From contig NZ_CP121650.1 of NCBI RefSeq assembly GCF_029714405.1, forward strand, positions 6,143,001-6,207,000: a stretch of DNA of 64,000 nucleotides, written 5' to 3'. The number at the start of each line of letters is the position of its first letter. Positions within the stretch are counted from its first letter, which is position 1. Shown here piece by piece: positions 16,404 through 25,081 of this stretch. The position numbers were made by a program, and so were the translations under genes. The DNA comes from Bradyrhizobium sp. CB82. Its GTDB lineage: Bacteria > Pseudomonadota > Alphaproteobacteria > Rhizobiales > Xanthobacteraceae. A model generated the notes under the pieces. That model was not told where the DNA came from, made no database searches, and was given only the letters and a program-made list of their open reading frames with translations.

Positions 16404-17486
16404 TCAGACATGGTCGTAGTCGACCACGACCCGGTCCGACGAGGGCTTGGCCTGGCAGGTCAGGACGAAACCGGCCTTCAGCTCCCAAGGCTCCAGCGAA
16501 TAATTGATATCCATCGGCGCCTCGCCGTCGACCAGCTTGGCGCGGCAGGTCGAACACATGCCGCCCTTGCAGGCGAAGGGCAGATCGACGCCGGCGCGCA
16601 GCGCGGCATCGAGGATGGCTTCGTCCTCGGCGACCGGAACGTCGCGGCGCTTGCCGTCGATGATCAGCGACGCGATGGCCTTGGGCGGCGCGTCGGCTGC
16701 GACAGCCTTCTTCGGCCGCGGCTTGCCGCCAAACTCGGACACGAAACGCTCGACGTGGATGCGATCATCTGCAATGCCGAGCTCGCGGCAGGTCGCCTCG
16801 ACCTCCTCGCTCATGCCGAGAGGACCGCAGACGAAAACGTGATCGACGCTTGCGGCCGGCACCAGCGAGCGCAGCAGCACCCTCACCTTCTCGCCGTCGA
16901 GCCGGCCATGCAGGATCGGGATATCCTGCTCCTCGCCGGAGATGACGTGAAAGATTGACAGGCGGTCGATGAATCGGTCCTTGAGTTCCTCGAGCGCTTC
17001 CAGGAACATGATGTTGTCGGTCGCGCGGTTGCCGTAGAACAGGAAGAAGCGGCTGTTGGGCTCCCGCGCCAGCACCCCCTTCACGATCGACAGGATCGGT
17101 GTGATGCCGGAGCCCGCGGCAAAGCCGACATGAACGCGCGCGGTGTCGGCTAGCGGGATCGCACCGAAGCGGCCGGTCGGCGTCATCACGTCGAGCTCGT
17201 CGCCGCACTTCAATTCTTCCGCTGCCCAGCTCGAAAACGCGCCGCCGTCGACCTTCTTCACGGCGATGCGGATCTCGCCGTCATCAGGACCCGAACAGAT
17301 CGAATAGGAGCGGCGCACCTCCTCACCGTCGAGCATGGTGCGAAGCGTGAGGTACTGGCCGGGCGTGAAGGCATAGTCGCTGGCGAGCTCGCCCGGAATG
17401 ACGAAAGTCATCGATACGGCGTCCGAAGACTCGCGACGGAGGTCGCCAACGGCGAGACGATGAAAACGTGGTGCGGCTGCGGACAT
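16404..17486 (-). CDS. paaE: Phenylacetyl-CoA epoxidase reductase subunit PaaE
   Basis: NADPH-dependent reductase that feeds electrons to the PaaABCD epoxidase. The 360-residue chain has an FAD domain (YTLRTMLDGEEVRRSYSICSGP region with the RSYS FAD motif), an NADPH domain (GFAAGSGITPILSIVKG and VFVCGPLGM), and a C-terminal plant-type [2Fe-2S] ferredoxin with cysteines C306, C311, C314 and C344. The ATG at 17486 (MSAAAPRF) is 2 bases past the paaD stop; the longer frame upstream overlaps paaD. Family length is about 356. Confidence 0.95.
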   Translation of the reverse strand: MSAAAPRFHRLAVGDLRRESSDAVSMTFVIPGELASDYAFTPGQYLTLRTMLDGEEVRRSYSICSGPDDGEIRIAVKKVDGGAFSSWAAEELKCGDELDVMTPTGRFGAIPLADTARVHVGFAAGSGITPILSIVKGVLAREPNSRFFLFYGNRATDNIMFLEALEELKDRFIDRLSIFHVISGEEQDIPILHGRLDGEKVRVLLRSLVPAASVDHVFVCGPLGMSEEVEATCRELGIADDRIHVERFVSEFGGKPRPKKAVAADAPPKAIASLIIDGKRRDVPVAEDEAILDAALRAGVDLPFACKGGMCSTCRAKLVDGEAPMDINYSLEPWELKAGFVLTCQAKPSSDRVVVDYDHV

Positions 17487-17488
17487 GA

Positions 17489-17992
17489 TCAATGGCACTT
17501 GAAGTAGTCGAACGGTTCGCGGCAGGACTTGCAGCGCCAGAGCGCCTTGCAGGAGGTCGAGCCGAATTCGGACAACAGCTCGGTATTGTCCGAGCCGCAT
17601 TGCGGGCATGCCACCGCCTGCTCGCCGAACAGCGCGCGGCGCGAGCTCGCAGCTTGCGGCGGCGCGATGCCGTAGTCACGCAGCTTGCGGCGGCCCTCCT
17701 CGCTCATCCAGTCCGTGGTCCAGGCCGGCGACAACACGGTGCGCACCTTTGGACGATGGAATCCGGCGCGTTGCAGCGCCAGCTCGATCTCGAGCGCGAT
17801 CATGTTCATCGCGGGGCAGCCCGAATAGGTCGGGGTGATCGCGACCTCGACGTGATCGCCTAGAAGCGTAACGTCACGCAGCACGCCGAGATCGGCGATG
17901 GTCAGCACCGGAATCTCCGGATCGACCACGCTTGCCGCGGCGTCCCATGCGCGCTGGCGAAGCTCGGTGTCGCTATCGAGGACCGTCACCAT
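17489..17992 (-). CDS. paaD: Phenylacetyl-CoA epoxidase assembly subunit PaaD
   Basis: Iron-sulfur/maturation factor of the PaaABCE complex, 167 residues as expected. The N-terminal MIP18/DUF59 domain shows VVDPEIPVLTIADLGVLRDV and TPTYSGCPAMNMI; the C-terminal part has a zinc-ribbon-like pair CPQCGSDNTEL and CKALWRCKSC. The ATG at 17992 lies inside the last codons of paaC (7-base overlap), so the genes are translationally coupled, and the start is taken there because a longer frame would run deep into paaC. Confidence 0.94.
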   Translation of the reverse strand: MVTVLDSDTELRQRAWDAAASVVDPEIPVLTIADLGVLRDVTLLGDHVEVAITPTYSGCPAMNMIALEIELALQRAGFHRPKVRTVLSPAWTTDWMSEEGRRKLRDYGIAPPQAASSRRALFGEQAVACPQCGSDNTELLSEFGSTSCKALWRCKSCREPFDYFKCH

Positions 17993-18762
17993 GTCAGCCC
18001 CGGGAAAGTGCGCTGCATCGATTGCAGCTCGCTGAGGAGATGGCCGAGATGCTCGCTGTGCCGGCCCGTGCGGCCGCCCTGCTGCATCCAATTATTTTGC
18101 GGCAGCGTGAGCGTCGCCTCGCTCACGACGTTGGAGAGCGTCTTCAGCCAGCGATCGTGCAACGTCGCCGGATCGATCGCGATGCCGGCATCGATCAATC
18201 CGCGCTCGCCGTCGTCGACGGCAAACATCTCGCCGGTGAACGCCCAGAGATGATCGATCGCGGCCTGCGCACGCGCATGGCTCTCGTGCGTGCCGTCGCC
18301 AAGCCGGATGATCCATTCCGAGGCATGGCGGAGATGATAGGCGCTCTCCTTCTCGGACTTGGCGGCAATGGCGGCGAGCGTCGCATCGCGCGAAGTCATC
18401 GTCGCCCGCCAGTAGAGATCGGCGAAGGCGGAATAAAAGACCTGCCGCACCAGGGTCTGGGCGAAATCGCCGTTCGGCTGCTCGACCAGCAGCAGGTTGT
18501 GATACTGGCGCACGTCGCGCAGGTAAGCGAACTTGTCCTCATCATTGCCCGTGCCTTCAACTTTGGCCGCATAGGAGTAGAGCTCGCGGGCCTGGCCGAT
18601 GAGGTCGAGCGCGATGTTGGAAAGCGCCATGTCCTCTTCCAGCATCGGCGCGTGGCCGCACCATTCCGACAGCCGATGCCCGAGGATCAGCGCATCATCG
18701 GCGCGGCGCAGGGTGTAGAGCACCAGCGGCGTCTCGGAAACCTGGATGTTGGCGACGGGCAT
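17986..18762 (-). CDS. paaC: Phenylacetyl-CoA epoxidase structural subunit PaaC
   Basis: Ferritin-like structural partner of PaaA in the phenylacetyl-CoA 1,2-epoxidase, 258 residues. Conserved patches include LGHRLSEWCGHAP, LALDLIGQARELY-like sequence near residue 55, DVRQYHNLLLVEQPNGDF and the helix KSEKESAYHLRHASEWIIRLGDGT. It binds PaaA but lacks a working diiron site in the family. It is separated from paaB by 129 bases that hold a palindromic repeat, so transcription of the operon must read through that hairpin. Confidence 0.95.
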   Translation of the reverse strand: MPVANIQVSETPLVLYTLRRADDALILGHRLSEWCGHAPMLEEDMALSNIALDLIGQARELYSYAAKVEGTGNDEDKFAYLRDVRQYHNLLLVEQPNGDFAQTLVRQVFYSAFADLYWRATMTSRDATLAAIAAKSEKESAYHLRHASEWIIRLGDGTHESHARAQAAIDHLWAFTGEMFAVDDGERGLIDAGIAIDPATLHDRWLKTLSNVVSEATLTLPQNNWMQQGGRTGRHSEHLGHLLSELQSMQRTFPGLTW

Positions 18763-18785
18763 CTTTCGTAATCCACTTGTTCGGA

Positions 18786-18882
18786 CCTCATCCTAGGCGC
18801 GAAGCGCCGTCTCGAAGGATGGGCCAAGAGTTCACGGGCCTTCATGGTTCGAGACGCCGCTTCGCGGCTCGTCACCGTGAGG
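18786..18882. repeat. Palindromic intergenic repeat, copy 2, inside the paa operon
   Basis: Starts cctcatcctaggcgcgaagc and closes ttcgcggctcgtcaccgtgagg, with gccgtctcgaaggatgggcc pairing to gggccttcatggttcgagacgcc. It belongs to the family at 14370 but has diverged. It occupies most of the gap between paaB and paaC. Confidence 0.82.
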
Positions 18883-18891
18883 TAGAGAGCG

Positions 18892-19179
18892 CTACATGTG
18901 CCCTACTTCTTCCGGCACCTCATAAAACGTCGGATGACGGTAGATTTTTGATTCCGCCGGCTCGAACATCATGCCCTTCTCGGCGGGATCGCTCGCGGTG
19001 ATCGCGGTCGAGGGCACGACCCAGATCGACAGGCCTTCGCCGCGACGGGTGTAGATGTCGCGCGCGGCCTGCAGCGCCATGGTGGCATCGCTCGCATGCA
19101 GCGAGCCGACGTGCTTGTGCGCAAGCCCGTTGCGGCTGCGAATGAAGACTTCCCACAGCGGCGTGTTCGGCGTGATCAT
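18892..19179 (-). CDS. paaB: Phenylacetyl-CoA epoxidase subunit PaaB
   Basis: Small bridging subunit of the epoxidase, 95 residues, the standard length. It begins [21 protein letters not shown] and carries [26 protein letters not shown], the core of the family, and [13 protein letters not shown]. The ATG at 19179 lies 10 bases after the paaA stop with GGAGGT upstream. No odd features. Confidence 0.95.
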   Translation of the reverse strand: MITPNTPLWEVFIRSRNGLAHKHVGSLHASDATMALQAARDIYTRRGEGLSIWVVPSTAITASDPAEKGMMFEPAESKIYRHPTFYEVPEEVGHM

Positions 19180-19189
19180 CGTGACCTCC

Positions 19190-20182
19190 CTATTCGGCAG
19201 CTTGCGCGGTCTGGCGGTGCCGGCGCTTCGCTGCATAAGCGGCCGCTGCCTCGCGCACCCATGCACCCTCGTCATGCGCCTTGCGGCGCGCGGCGATGCG
19301 GTCGCGGTTGCAGGGGCCGTTGCCGGCGAGCACCTGCTTGAACTCGGTCCAGTCGATCTCGCTGTAGCGCCAGTGGCCGTCGGCATCCTGCGTCATGCCG
19401 GGATCGGGAATGGTCAGGCCGAGATACTGCGCCTGCGGCACGGTGGCATCGACGAATTTCTGGCGCAGCTCGTCATTGGAGAAGCGCTTGATCTTCCATT
19501 TCGTCGAGGTGTCGCTGTGCTGGCTCGCGGCGTCCGGCGGGCCGAACATCATCAGCACCGGCCACCACCAGCGGTTCAACGCGTCCTGCGCCATCGCCTT
19601 CTGCTCGTCCGAGCCGCGGCACAGCGTCAGCATGATCTCGTAGCCCTGGCGCTGATGGAAGGATTCCTCCTTGCAGACGCGGATCATCGCGCGCGCGTAA
19701 GGACCATAGGAGCAGCGGCACAGCGGGATCTGGTTCATGATCGCGGCACCGTCGACCAGCCAGCCGATGGTGCCGATGTCGGCCCAGGTCAGCGTCGGAT
19801 AGTTGAAGATCGAGGAGTATTTGGCTTTGCCGGCAAGCATCGCATCGACCAGCTCCTCACGCGATGAGCCGAGCGTCTCGGCGGCCGCATAGAGATAGAG
19901 CCCGTGGCCGCATTCGTCCTGCACCTTCGCGAGCAGCGCCGCCTTGCGGCGCAGCGTCGGCGCGCGGGTGATCCAGTTCCCTTCGGGCAGCATGCCGACA
20001 ATTTCGGAATGGGCGTGCTGGGAGATCTGGCGGGTGAGCGTCTTGCGGTAGGCCGCCGGCATCCAGTCGTTCGGCTCGATGCGTTCCTCGGCATCGATGC
20101 GCGCCTGGAATTGTGCGGCCTTGGCGGCATCCTCGAGGCCGCGGTCGTCCGCCTCGGCCGTGTTCAGCGCCTGGGTATACAT
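19190..20182 (-). CDS. paaA: Phenylacetyl-CoA epoxidase catalytic subunit PaaA
   Basis: Diiron oxygenase subunit that epoxidises phenylacetyl-CoA with PaaC. Of 330 residues, slightly longer than the enterobacterial enzyme. Metal-binding helices are evident: [32 protein letters not shown] (E and H ligands) and [15 protein letters not shown] (E and H ligands), plus the CoA-binding face [12 protein letters not shown]. Between two in-frame ATGs 6 bases apart the inner one (20182) is used because GGGAGG is then 6 bases upstream. It follows paaX by 74 bases of A+T-rich DNA. Confidence 0.95.
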   Translation of the reverse strand: MYTQALNTAEADDRGLEDAAKAAQFQARIDAEERIEPNDWMPAAYRKTLTRQISQHAHSEIVGMLPEGNWITRAPTLRRKAALLAKVQDECGHGLYLYAAAETLGSSREELVDAMLAGKAKYSSIFNYPTLTWADIGTIGWLVDGAAIMNQIPLCRCSYGPYARAMIRVCKEESFHQRQGYEIMLTLCRGSDEQKAMAQDALNRWWWPVLMMFGPPDAASQHSDTSTKWKIKRFSNDELRQKFVDATVPQAQYLGLTIPDPGMTQDADGHWRYSEIDWTEFKQVLAGNGPCNRDRIAARRKAHDEGAWVREAAAAYAAKRRHRQTAQAAE

Positions 20183-20188
20183 GCGCAT

Positions 20189-20256
20189 CCTCCCGATTAA
20201 TTGGGAGGCAATATATAACACAAATTAGTTCATGCAAGATATTTCTGTAACATAAC
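20189..20256 (-). promoter_or_regulatory. A+T-rich leader between paaX and paaA
   Basis: This gap is much richer in A+T than its surroundings (for example aatatataacacaaattagtt) and contains a ccc-gattaatt-ggg stem immediately before paaA. It is a good place for the paaABCDE promoter and a PaaX operator, but no clear match to the E. coli PaaX site or a consensus -35/-10 pair could be picked with confidence. Confidence 0.35.
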
Positions 20257-21123
20257 TCAGGTACCGAACCTCTGGGCGAGGAGCTTTCGCGCCGCGGGCA
20301 GTGGCCCTTTTTCGTTGGTTCCGTGGTCATCGAGCCATTGTTCGGACGAGGCGAGCAACGCGCGATAGAGCTCGCCGCAGAGCCCGCGGGCGGCCCTGCC
20401 CGGCCAGTCCGCCGGCAGCAATTCGCCCGGCAGCAGCGGATCGCGCAGCACCACGCGGCGATAGTAGTGGATCAAGAGGATGCGCGCGGTGAAGGCGTCG
20501 GCGTCGGAGAGAACCGTGCCGCGCGCAATCGCAGCGCGCAGCGGCTCGAACATCTTCATGAATTTGAGATAGGCATCGGCCGTACGATCGAGCGGCCAGC
20601 TCGCACTGAGCAGGCGGCGGCCGCTGTCATCCTCGGCTGAGACCTCGAGGCGGATCGCGCCTGCAGCCTCGTCAGGCACCGGCACGCCCGATGGCGCAAC
20701 CCAGACGCCCGGCAGCGGACTGCCGAAGCCGGCATTGCGCAGCGCCTCACGCGAGGCGTCGCGGTCCTCGCCATTGCCGATCAGCAGCAGCTCGAACCGG
20801 CCGGTCCAGTCCGATGGCGGCGGATCATAGATGTGGCGCGTCGCGGCCTCGAAGGTCTGGCGACCTTTTTCGGCAAGGCGATAGAAGCTGTTGCGTCCGA
20901 CCTTTTCGCGCGTGAGCCAGCCGTCGGCGGCAAGCCGCGACATCGCAGTGCGAACGACGCCGCTGTCGATGTCGAGACCTTCGAGGAATTCGAGCAACGT
21001 GCCAAGCCACACCGAGCCGCCGCGCGGCACGATGGCATCGCCGAACACGGTGATGACGATGGAGCCGGTGCGCGACGGCTCGCGCTTGAGCTGGTCGATG
21101 ATGCGGGAAAGCGGATGCGCCAT
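20257..21123 (-). CDS. paaX: Phenylacetic acid degradation repressor PaaX
   Basis: GntR-like winged-helix repressor that senses phenylacetyl-CoA, 288 residues. The DNA-binding part shows GSIVITVFGDAIVPRGGSVWLGTLLEFLEGLDI and VVRTAMSRLAADGWLTREKVGRNSFYRL (helix-turn-helix and wing), followed by the central PaaX domain with GVWVAPSG and the C-terminal domain with LLIHYYRRVVLRDPLLP. It is upstream of and co-directional with paaA, unlike E. coli, where paaX sits at the other end. The genes for the ring-opening and beta-oxidation steps (paaGHJZ) are not nearby. Confidence 0.95.
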   Translation of the reverse strand: MAHPLSRIIDQLKREPSRTGSIVITVFGDAIVPRGGSVWLGTLLEFLEGLDIDSGVVRTAMSRLAADGWLTREKVGRNSFYRLAEKGRQTFEAATRHIYDPPPSDWTGRFELLLIGNGEDRDASREALRNAGFGSPLPGVWVAPSGVPVPDEAAGAIRLEVSAEDDSGRRLLSASWPLDRTADAYLKFMKMFEPLRAAIARGTVLSDADAFTARILLIHYYRRVVLRDPLLPGELLPADWPGRAARGLCGELYRALLASSEQWLDDHGTNEKGPLPAARKLLAQRFGT

Positions 21124-21170
21124 GCGTCAGGCATAGCGCGATTTGCGCTAATGCCAAAGCTGGGCTCGAT

Positions 21171-21282
21171 CTTCGAGACGGCGCTTCGCGCCTCCTCAGG
21201 ATGAGGTCGAACGGCTTTCGCGGGGATTCAGGTCTCAACCCTCATGGTGAGGAGCGCGGCAAAGCCGCGCGTCTCGAACCAT
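21171..21282. repeat. Palindromic intergenic repeat, copy 3
   Basis: Arms read cttcgagacggcgcttcgcg cctcctcaggatgagg on the left and ccctcatggtgaggagcgcgg ... gtctcgaacc on the right, the family of copies 1 and 2 but with the order of the two arms exchanged. It fills the gap between paaX and the convergent hydrolase end. Confidence 0.8.
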
Positions 21283-21292
21283 GCAGACCCGC

Positions 21293-22063
21293 TTAGCGAT
21301 GCGGATCGGGATACGCCAGGCTGCGCCAGCCGCTGCGGTCGAATGGCTGCCACTGGCCTTCCTTCTGCGCGAGCCTGTCGGCCACCGCGTAAACCGCCGC
21401 CGGATGGTGGCCCATGCCGCAATGGCTGCTCTCGACCTCGATGCTCTCGGTCTGCGCAGTCCTCTTCTCCATGCAGCCCTGCCAGGCGCAGACGCCGTCG
21501 GTACGACTGAAGATGGCGGTGGTCGGCACCGGCGGTGGATCTGCGAGCACGCCGCCGAAGCGCGGATCGACCTCGTCGGCCTTGCGGCCGCTCGCCCATT
21601 CATAGACGCGCCAGGCATTGGTCGAGCGCGGATCGCCGGCAAAGGGGCTGCCGAGCGTGATCACCTGACGCACGCGCTCCGGCATCATCTTGGCGAGCTG
21701 GCGCGCATAGAGACCGCCAAGGCTCCAGCCGACCAGGCTGATCTTGCGACCATGGGTATCGCTGAGCTCCTGGACGAGATCGACCATCGCATGCTGCACA
21801 CCCGGCCGCAGGCCATAGTTGCGGCCCTGGCGCCAGCCACTGACGGCATAGCCCTTGCCCGTGAGGAACGAGCGCAGCGGCCGCGTGGAAACGTCGGTTG
21901 CGACGAGGCCGGGCAGCACCAGCACCGGATGGCCGTCGCCGCGCGGCGCGAGGCTGAGGAGCGGCAGCGCGCCGAGAAAGGCGCCGAGCTCGTGGATCGC
22001 CCGCCCCTCCAGAAACATCAGGGTGCGGGACGGCGGGCGCAGCGTCTGGGCGTTAGCGGTCAT
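21293..22063 (-). CDS. Alpha/beta hydrolase, lipase/PHA-hydrolase-like
   Basis: A 256-residue alpha/beta hydrolase without signal peptide. Nucleophile serine is in SLVGWSLGGLYARQLA; PVLVLPGLVATD is the oxyanion strand; IFSRTDGVCAWQGC carries the probable acid and SSHCGMGHHPA the histidine. It is a clear paralogue of the gene at 35919 (shared GDGHPVL, GRKISLVGWSLGG, ADRLAQ). The ATG at 22063 is preceded by AGAGGAA; an upstream ATG at 22117 is less well supported. A perfect palindrome at 22165-22180 sits about 100 bases upstream. Substrate unknown; an esterase or lipase is the cautious call. Confidence 0.8.
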   Translation of the reverse strand: MTANAQTLRPPSRTLMFLEGRAIHELGAFLGALPLLSLAPRGDGHPVLVLPGLVATDVSTRPLRSFLTGKGYAVSGWRQGRNYGLRPGVQHAMVDLVQELSDTHGRKISLVGWSLGGLYARQLAKMMPERVRQVITLGSPFAGDPRSTNAWRVYEWASGRKADEVDPRFGGVLADPPPVPTTAIFSRTDGVCAWQGCMEKRTAQTESIEVESSHCGMGHHPAAVYAVADRLAQKEGQWQPFDRSGWRSLAYPDPHR

Positions 22064-22164
22064 CAATGTTTCCTCTGAAGGCACCGGCCGCGATGCCGGT
22101 AATGGCGTGAATTCCAAGACGCCGGCTTCTTGGTCGTTCCGCAGCGCAACATGAATCAGCTAGG

Positions 22165-22180
22165 TGTCCGGTTCCGGACA
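22165..22180. promoter_or_regulatory. Perfect palindrome TGTCCGG-TT-CCGGACA
   Basis: Sixteen bases with fully complementary 7-base arms, 102 bases upstream of the hydrolase start and 68 bases beyond the DUF445 stop. This is the geometry of a TetR/MarR-type operator and it lies where the hydrolase promoter should be. No regulator gene is adjacent. Confidence 0.45.
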
Positions 22181-22247
22181 TTCAAGCCGGTGAAAACGGG
22201 GGCGACAATAGGCCCGCGCGTTAATGCTAACCGCCGTGACGCAAAAG

Positions 22248-23534
22248 TCACAGCAATCGAAGCAGGAATTCAACGGAGTAGAGTGCAAGGCCCGCGAGCC
22301 CGCCAATCAGCGAGCCGTTGAAGCGGATGTATTGCAGGTCGCGGCCGATGTTGATTTCGATCAGCGAAATCAACTGCGTCATATTCCACGACTTGACCTG
22401 GTCGGAGATGAAGGTCGAGACGCCGCTCTTCTGGTCGGCGATGAAGCTGCGCAGCACCATGACCAGGCCCTTGTTGATCTCGCCGCGCAGCTCCGCGTCG
22501 CCCGCGAGCGCCTCGCCGGCCGCGACGAACATGCCCGCGAGATGATGCTGGAGCACCTGCGTCTCGCCGGAGGCGCTGCGCTCGATGAAGGCGCGCGTAT
22601 TGGCCCACACGGTGCGCGCGAGATCGGCTAGCTCGGGACGCGCGAGCAGATCGCGTTTCAGGCTGTCGATGCGATCGATATAGGTCTGGTCGGTGCCCAG
22701 CCGGTCGACGAAGGTCAGCACCATGCGATCGAACTCGCCGCGGAACGGATGCTTGGGATCGCTGCGCACCTCCTCGAAGAAGGCGCTCGCGGACGCCACG
22801 ATCTTGTTCACCAGGAATTTGTCGGCGCGATAGAGCCGAAGCAAGGTTGGCAGCTCCGCGCGCACCCTCTCGCGGATCATCGCCATGGTCTCCTTCCCCG
22901 TCAGCGTGTCGTGCATGACGCGCAGGAGATCGTCGAACAGCGCTTGGTGCCGCCCCTCCGCCACGAAGCCGCGCAGCGTGCCGGCCGCGAGCGGCGCGAG
23001 ATCGATGGCTTGCAGTTGCGAAGACATGCGGCGGATGATGAAGGTCATCAGGCCCGAGCTTTCCGTGGCGGAGAAAGCCTCCGGCAGGAGACGCAAGGCA
23101 AAGCGCGCGAGATCGTCGCTGCGCTTGCGCTCCCGCAGCCAGTCGGCGATGAAGGAGCCGAAGTCGATTTCCTTCAGCTTGGCCTCGACGGGACCGGCCT
23201 CGAGGAAATGCACCTGGATGAATTCGCCGAGCTTATCGGCGATGCGGGCCTGATTGCTTTTTATGATCGCGGTGTGCGGAATCGGCAAGCCCAGAGGCCG
23301 CTTGAACAGCGCGACCACGGCGTACCAATCGGCAAGGCCGCCGATGGTCGCGGCTTCCGCGAAGGCCGCGATGAAGCCGAACACGGGATGGACGTTGAGC
23401 AGCCATTTGGCGACCACGAACAGCAGAAGCGTCGAGGCAAGCACAAGCGTCGCCAGTGCCTTCACGCGGCGCAGCTCGGCGGCGCGTTCGGCGTCGCCGG
23501 GGCTGTCGAAGGAGAAGGTGCTCTGCGCGGTCAT
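22248..23534 (-). CDS. DUF445 family membrane protein
   Basis: A 428-residue protein with membrane segments at both ends: LATLVLASTLLLFVVAKWLL at about residue 27 and LIGGLAGLALYSVEFLLRLL at the C-terminus, with a long soluble, helix-rich middle. FIAAFAEAATIGGLADWYAVVALFKRPLGLPIPHTAII is the conserved DUF445 start, and FVDRLGTDQ... DSLKRDLL the typical centre. Function is not known; relatives are often near cell-envelope genes. An insertion sequence lies 26 bases upstream of the start and has cut the gene from its original upstream DNA, so its expression may now depend on transcription from the IS. Confidence 0.85.
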   Translation of the reverse strand: MTAQSTFSFDSPGDAERAAELRRVKALATLVLASTLLLFVVAKWLLNVHPVFGFIAAFAEAATIGGLADWYAVVALFKRPLGLPIPHTAIIKSNQARIADKLGEFIQVHFLEAGPVEAKLKEIDFGSFIADWLRERKRSDDLARFALRLLPEAFSATESSGLMTFIIRRMSSQLQAIDLAPLAAGTLRGFVAEGRHQALFDDLLRVMHDTLTGKETMAMIRERVRAELPTLLRLYRADKFLVNKIVASASAFFEEVRSDPKHPFRGEFDRMVLTFVDRLGTDQTYIDRIDSLKRDLLARPELADLARTVWANTRAFIERSASGETQVLQHHLAGMFVAAGEALAGDAELRGEINKGLVMVLRSFIADQKSGVSTFISDQVKSWNMTQLISLIEINIGRDLQYIRFNGSLIGGLAGLALYSVEFLLRLL

Positions 23535-23547
23535 GGCGGCATTCGTA

Positions 23548-23559
23548 CCTCATCCTGAG
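23548..23559. repeat. Left fragment of an IS-split palindromic repeat (copy 4)
   Basis: cctcatcctgag is the first 12 bases of the repeat family seen at 14370. The sequence then breaks off at the IS end, and the rest of the repeat continues at 25082. Joining the two parts through one copy of ctgag restores the normal repeat exactly. Confidence 0.75.
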
Positions 23560-25081
23560 AGCTTGCCAATCTTTCTCGTTTTGCGTGGTCATCGAAGGAT
23601 GTGGCAGTTCCTCGTCGTGGCAACGCGTGGGCTGGGCGGCTGTGGCGAGGTTGGGGGATGTCGATGAACGCTCCTCTATGCGCTAGCGAGGCGGTTGCCT
23701 TGCAGGATGTTGTTGGCGAGGGCGTACCAGAGCACGACGGCGCGGACCTTTTCGAAGCCGCGCACGGTCAATTGGCGCAGGTCCCAGTTGCGCCAGCGGG
23801 CATGTATGCGGGGCTTGTATCGGGCCTTGCCCTCTTCGCTCGCCATGCGCGCACGCCAGGCCAACACCCCCGGGCCGTCGCCGCGTCGCGGTAGATGGGG
23901 ATCGGTGCCGTGCTTGGATTGAGTGGGCGGGCAAAAGATATCGATGCCCTCGGCGTGCGCCCACTCGATGTCCTCGGCACTGCCAAAGCCGCCATCGACG
24001 AGATGGTCCTTGGGCAACCCGCCAGGACGCGCGCGCTGCCGCTCCAGCATGGGCCGCATCAGGCCGCGGTCGGACCCGGTGTTGCAGACCTTGATGTCAA
24101 CGACGATCGGCTGGCCGGCGGCACTCGTCACCTGCACGTTGTAGGCGGGGCGGAAGCCGCCGTCGGCCATCTTCATGACCCGTGCGTCGGCGTCCGTCGT
24201 GGAGGCCCGCGGCTCTTTCGGCTTCTTGCCGTTGCCGCGCTTTTCTTCGCGCTCCTTGCGCTGCTGCTTGATTTCGGCGAGCGCCGTCTGCGCCGCTTTG
24301 ACGCGCGCTCTGCGCTCACGCGCGGCGCGCTCCTTGGCGGCCTTCATGCGCTGATTGCTAGCATCCGAACGAGCGTCAACCTCGCGTTTGAGGTCTTCCA
24401 CCACCGCCTCAGCCAAGGCCAGGTGCCGATCGAGCGTCGCCTCCCGCCGGAACGAAGCGGCCCCGGCGCTGGCCCGGACCCGAACACCGTCCTGCGCCAG
24501 CGTTTCCAGATTGACGAGGCCGACCTTCGCCAGCACCGCCAAATGCTCGCAAAGCAGCCGGTCGAGCAGGTCGGCGCAACCGACCCGGAAGTCCGCCAGC
24601 GTGTGATGGTTCACCGACACCCCGCCACACAGCCAACGATAGGCGTCATGGCTCTCGCAAAGCCGCTCCAACGCGCGCGCGCTGCCGACGCCCTCGCTGG
24701 TGGCATAGAGCCACAGCGCCAGCAAAAGCCGCGGCGATGTCGCGGGGTGACCGGGCCGATCGCCCCGCGCTTTGATCCGGTTCTCCAGCTCACTCAGGTC
24801 GAGTTCCTCGACATAGGACCAGATCAGGCGCACCGGATGGTCTTCCCCGATCAGGCTCTCGATATCCACTGCTCGCAACTCGATTTGATCGCGTTGGGGC
24901 TCACGAAGTCGCGGCGCTGCGAGCGGCGCCGCACCGGCTTGCGGCTTTGCCTGCTCCGGCAGATCCCCAAACAATTCATCAGCGGCCATCATCCCTCCTG
25001 CGAATCCATCACCGCAAGAGAATCACACAGCACCAGCTTTCGGCTATACCGCTTGCGAGCAGTCAAAAAGATTCACAGCCT
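23560..25081 (-). mobile_element. IS1182-family insertion sequence with 5-bp target duplication
   Basis: The element is 1522 bases. Its ends form imperfect terminal inverted repeats: agcttgccaatctttct at the left against the reverse complement aggctgtgaatcttttt at the right, 12 of 17 identical. It is flanked by direct copies of CTGAG (23555-23559 and 25082-25086), a target-site duplication, and it interrupts a palindromic intergenic repeat. The single transposase gene is on the minus strand. Boundaries are read from the repeat interruption and are therefore reliable to a few bases; family assignment rests on the transposase. Confidence 0.8.
23676..24992 (-). CDS. IS1182-type transposase, probably missing the catalytic Glu
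   Basis: DDE transposase of 438 residues. The N-terminal DUF772-like domain (YVEELDLSELENRIKARGDRPGHPATSPRLLL) and HHTLADFR are typical of IS1182/IS5-like enzymes. Catalytic aspartates fit D168 (AQDGVRVRA) and D333 (LVDGGFG). The third acid should lie in Y-x2-R-x3-E; here Y392-K-P-R395 is followed by IHAR, so position 399 is arginine and about six residues normally found there appear deleted in frame. A charged coiled segment (residues 200-262) joins the two halves. The reading frame is otherwise open. If the deletion is real, the element cannot move unless helped by a related enzyme. Confidence 0.85.
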   Translation of the reverse strand: MMAADELFGDLPEQAKPQAGAAPLAAPRLREPQRDQIELRAVDIESLIGEDHPVRLIWSYVEELDLSELENRIKARGDRPGHPATSPRLLLALWLYATSEGVGSARALERLCESHDAYRWLCGGVSVNHHTLADFRVGCADLLDRLLCEHLAVLAKVGLVNLETLAQDGVRVRASAGAASFRREATLDRHLALAEAVVEDLKREVDARSDASNQRMKAAKERAARERRARVKAAQTALAEIKQQRKEREEKRGNGKKPKEPRASTTDADARVMKMADGGFRPAYNVQVTSAAGQPIVVDIKVCNTGSDRGLMRPMLERQRARPGGLPKDHLVDGGFGSAEDIEWAHAEGIDIFCPPTQSKHGTDPHLPRRGDGPGVLAWRARMASEEGKARYKPRIHARWRNWDLRQLTVRGFEKVRAVVLWYALANNILQGNRLASA

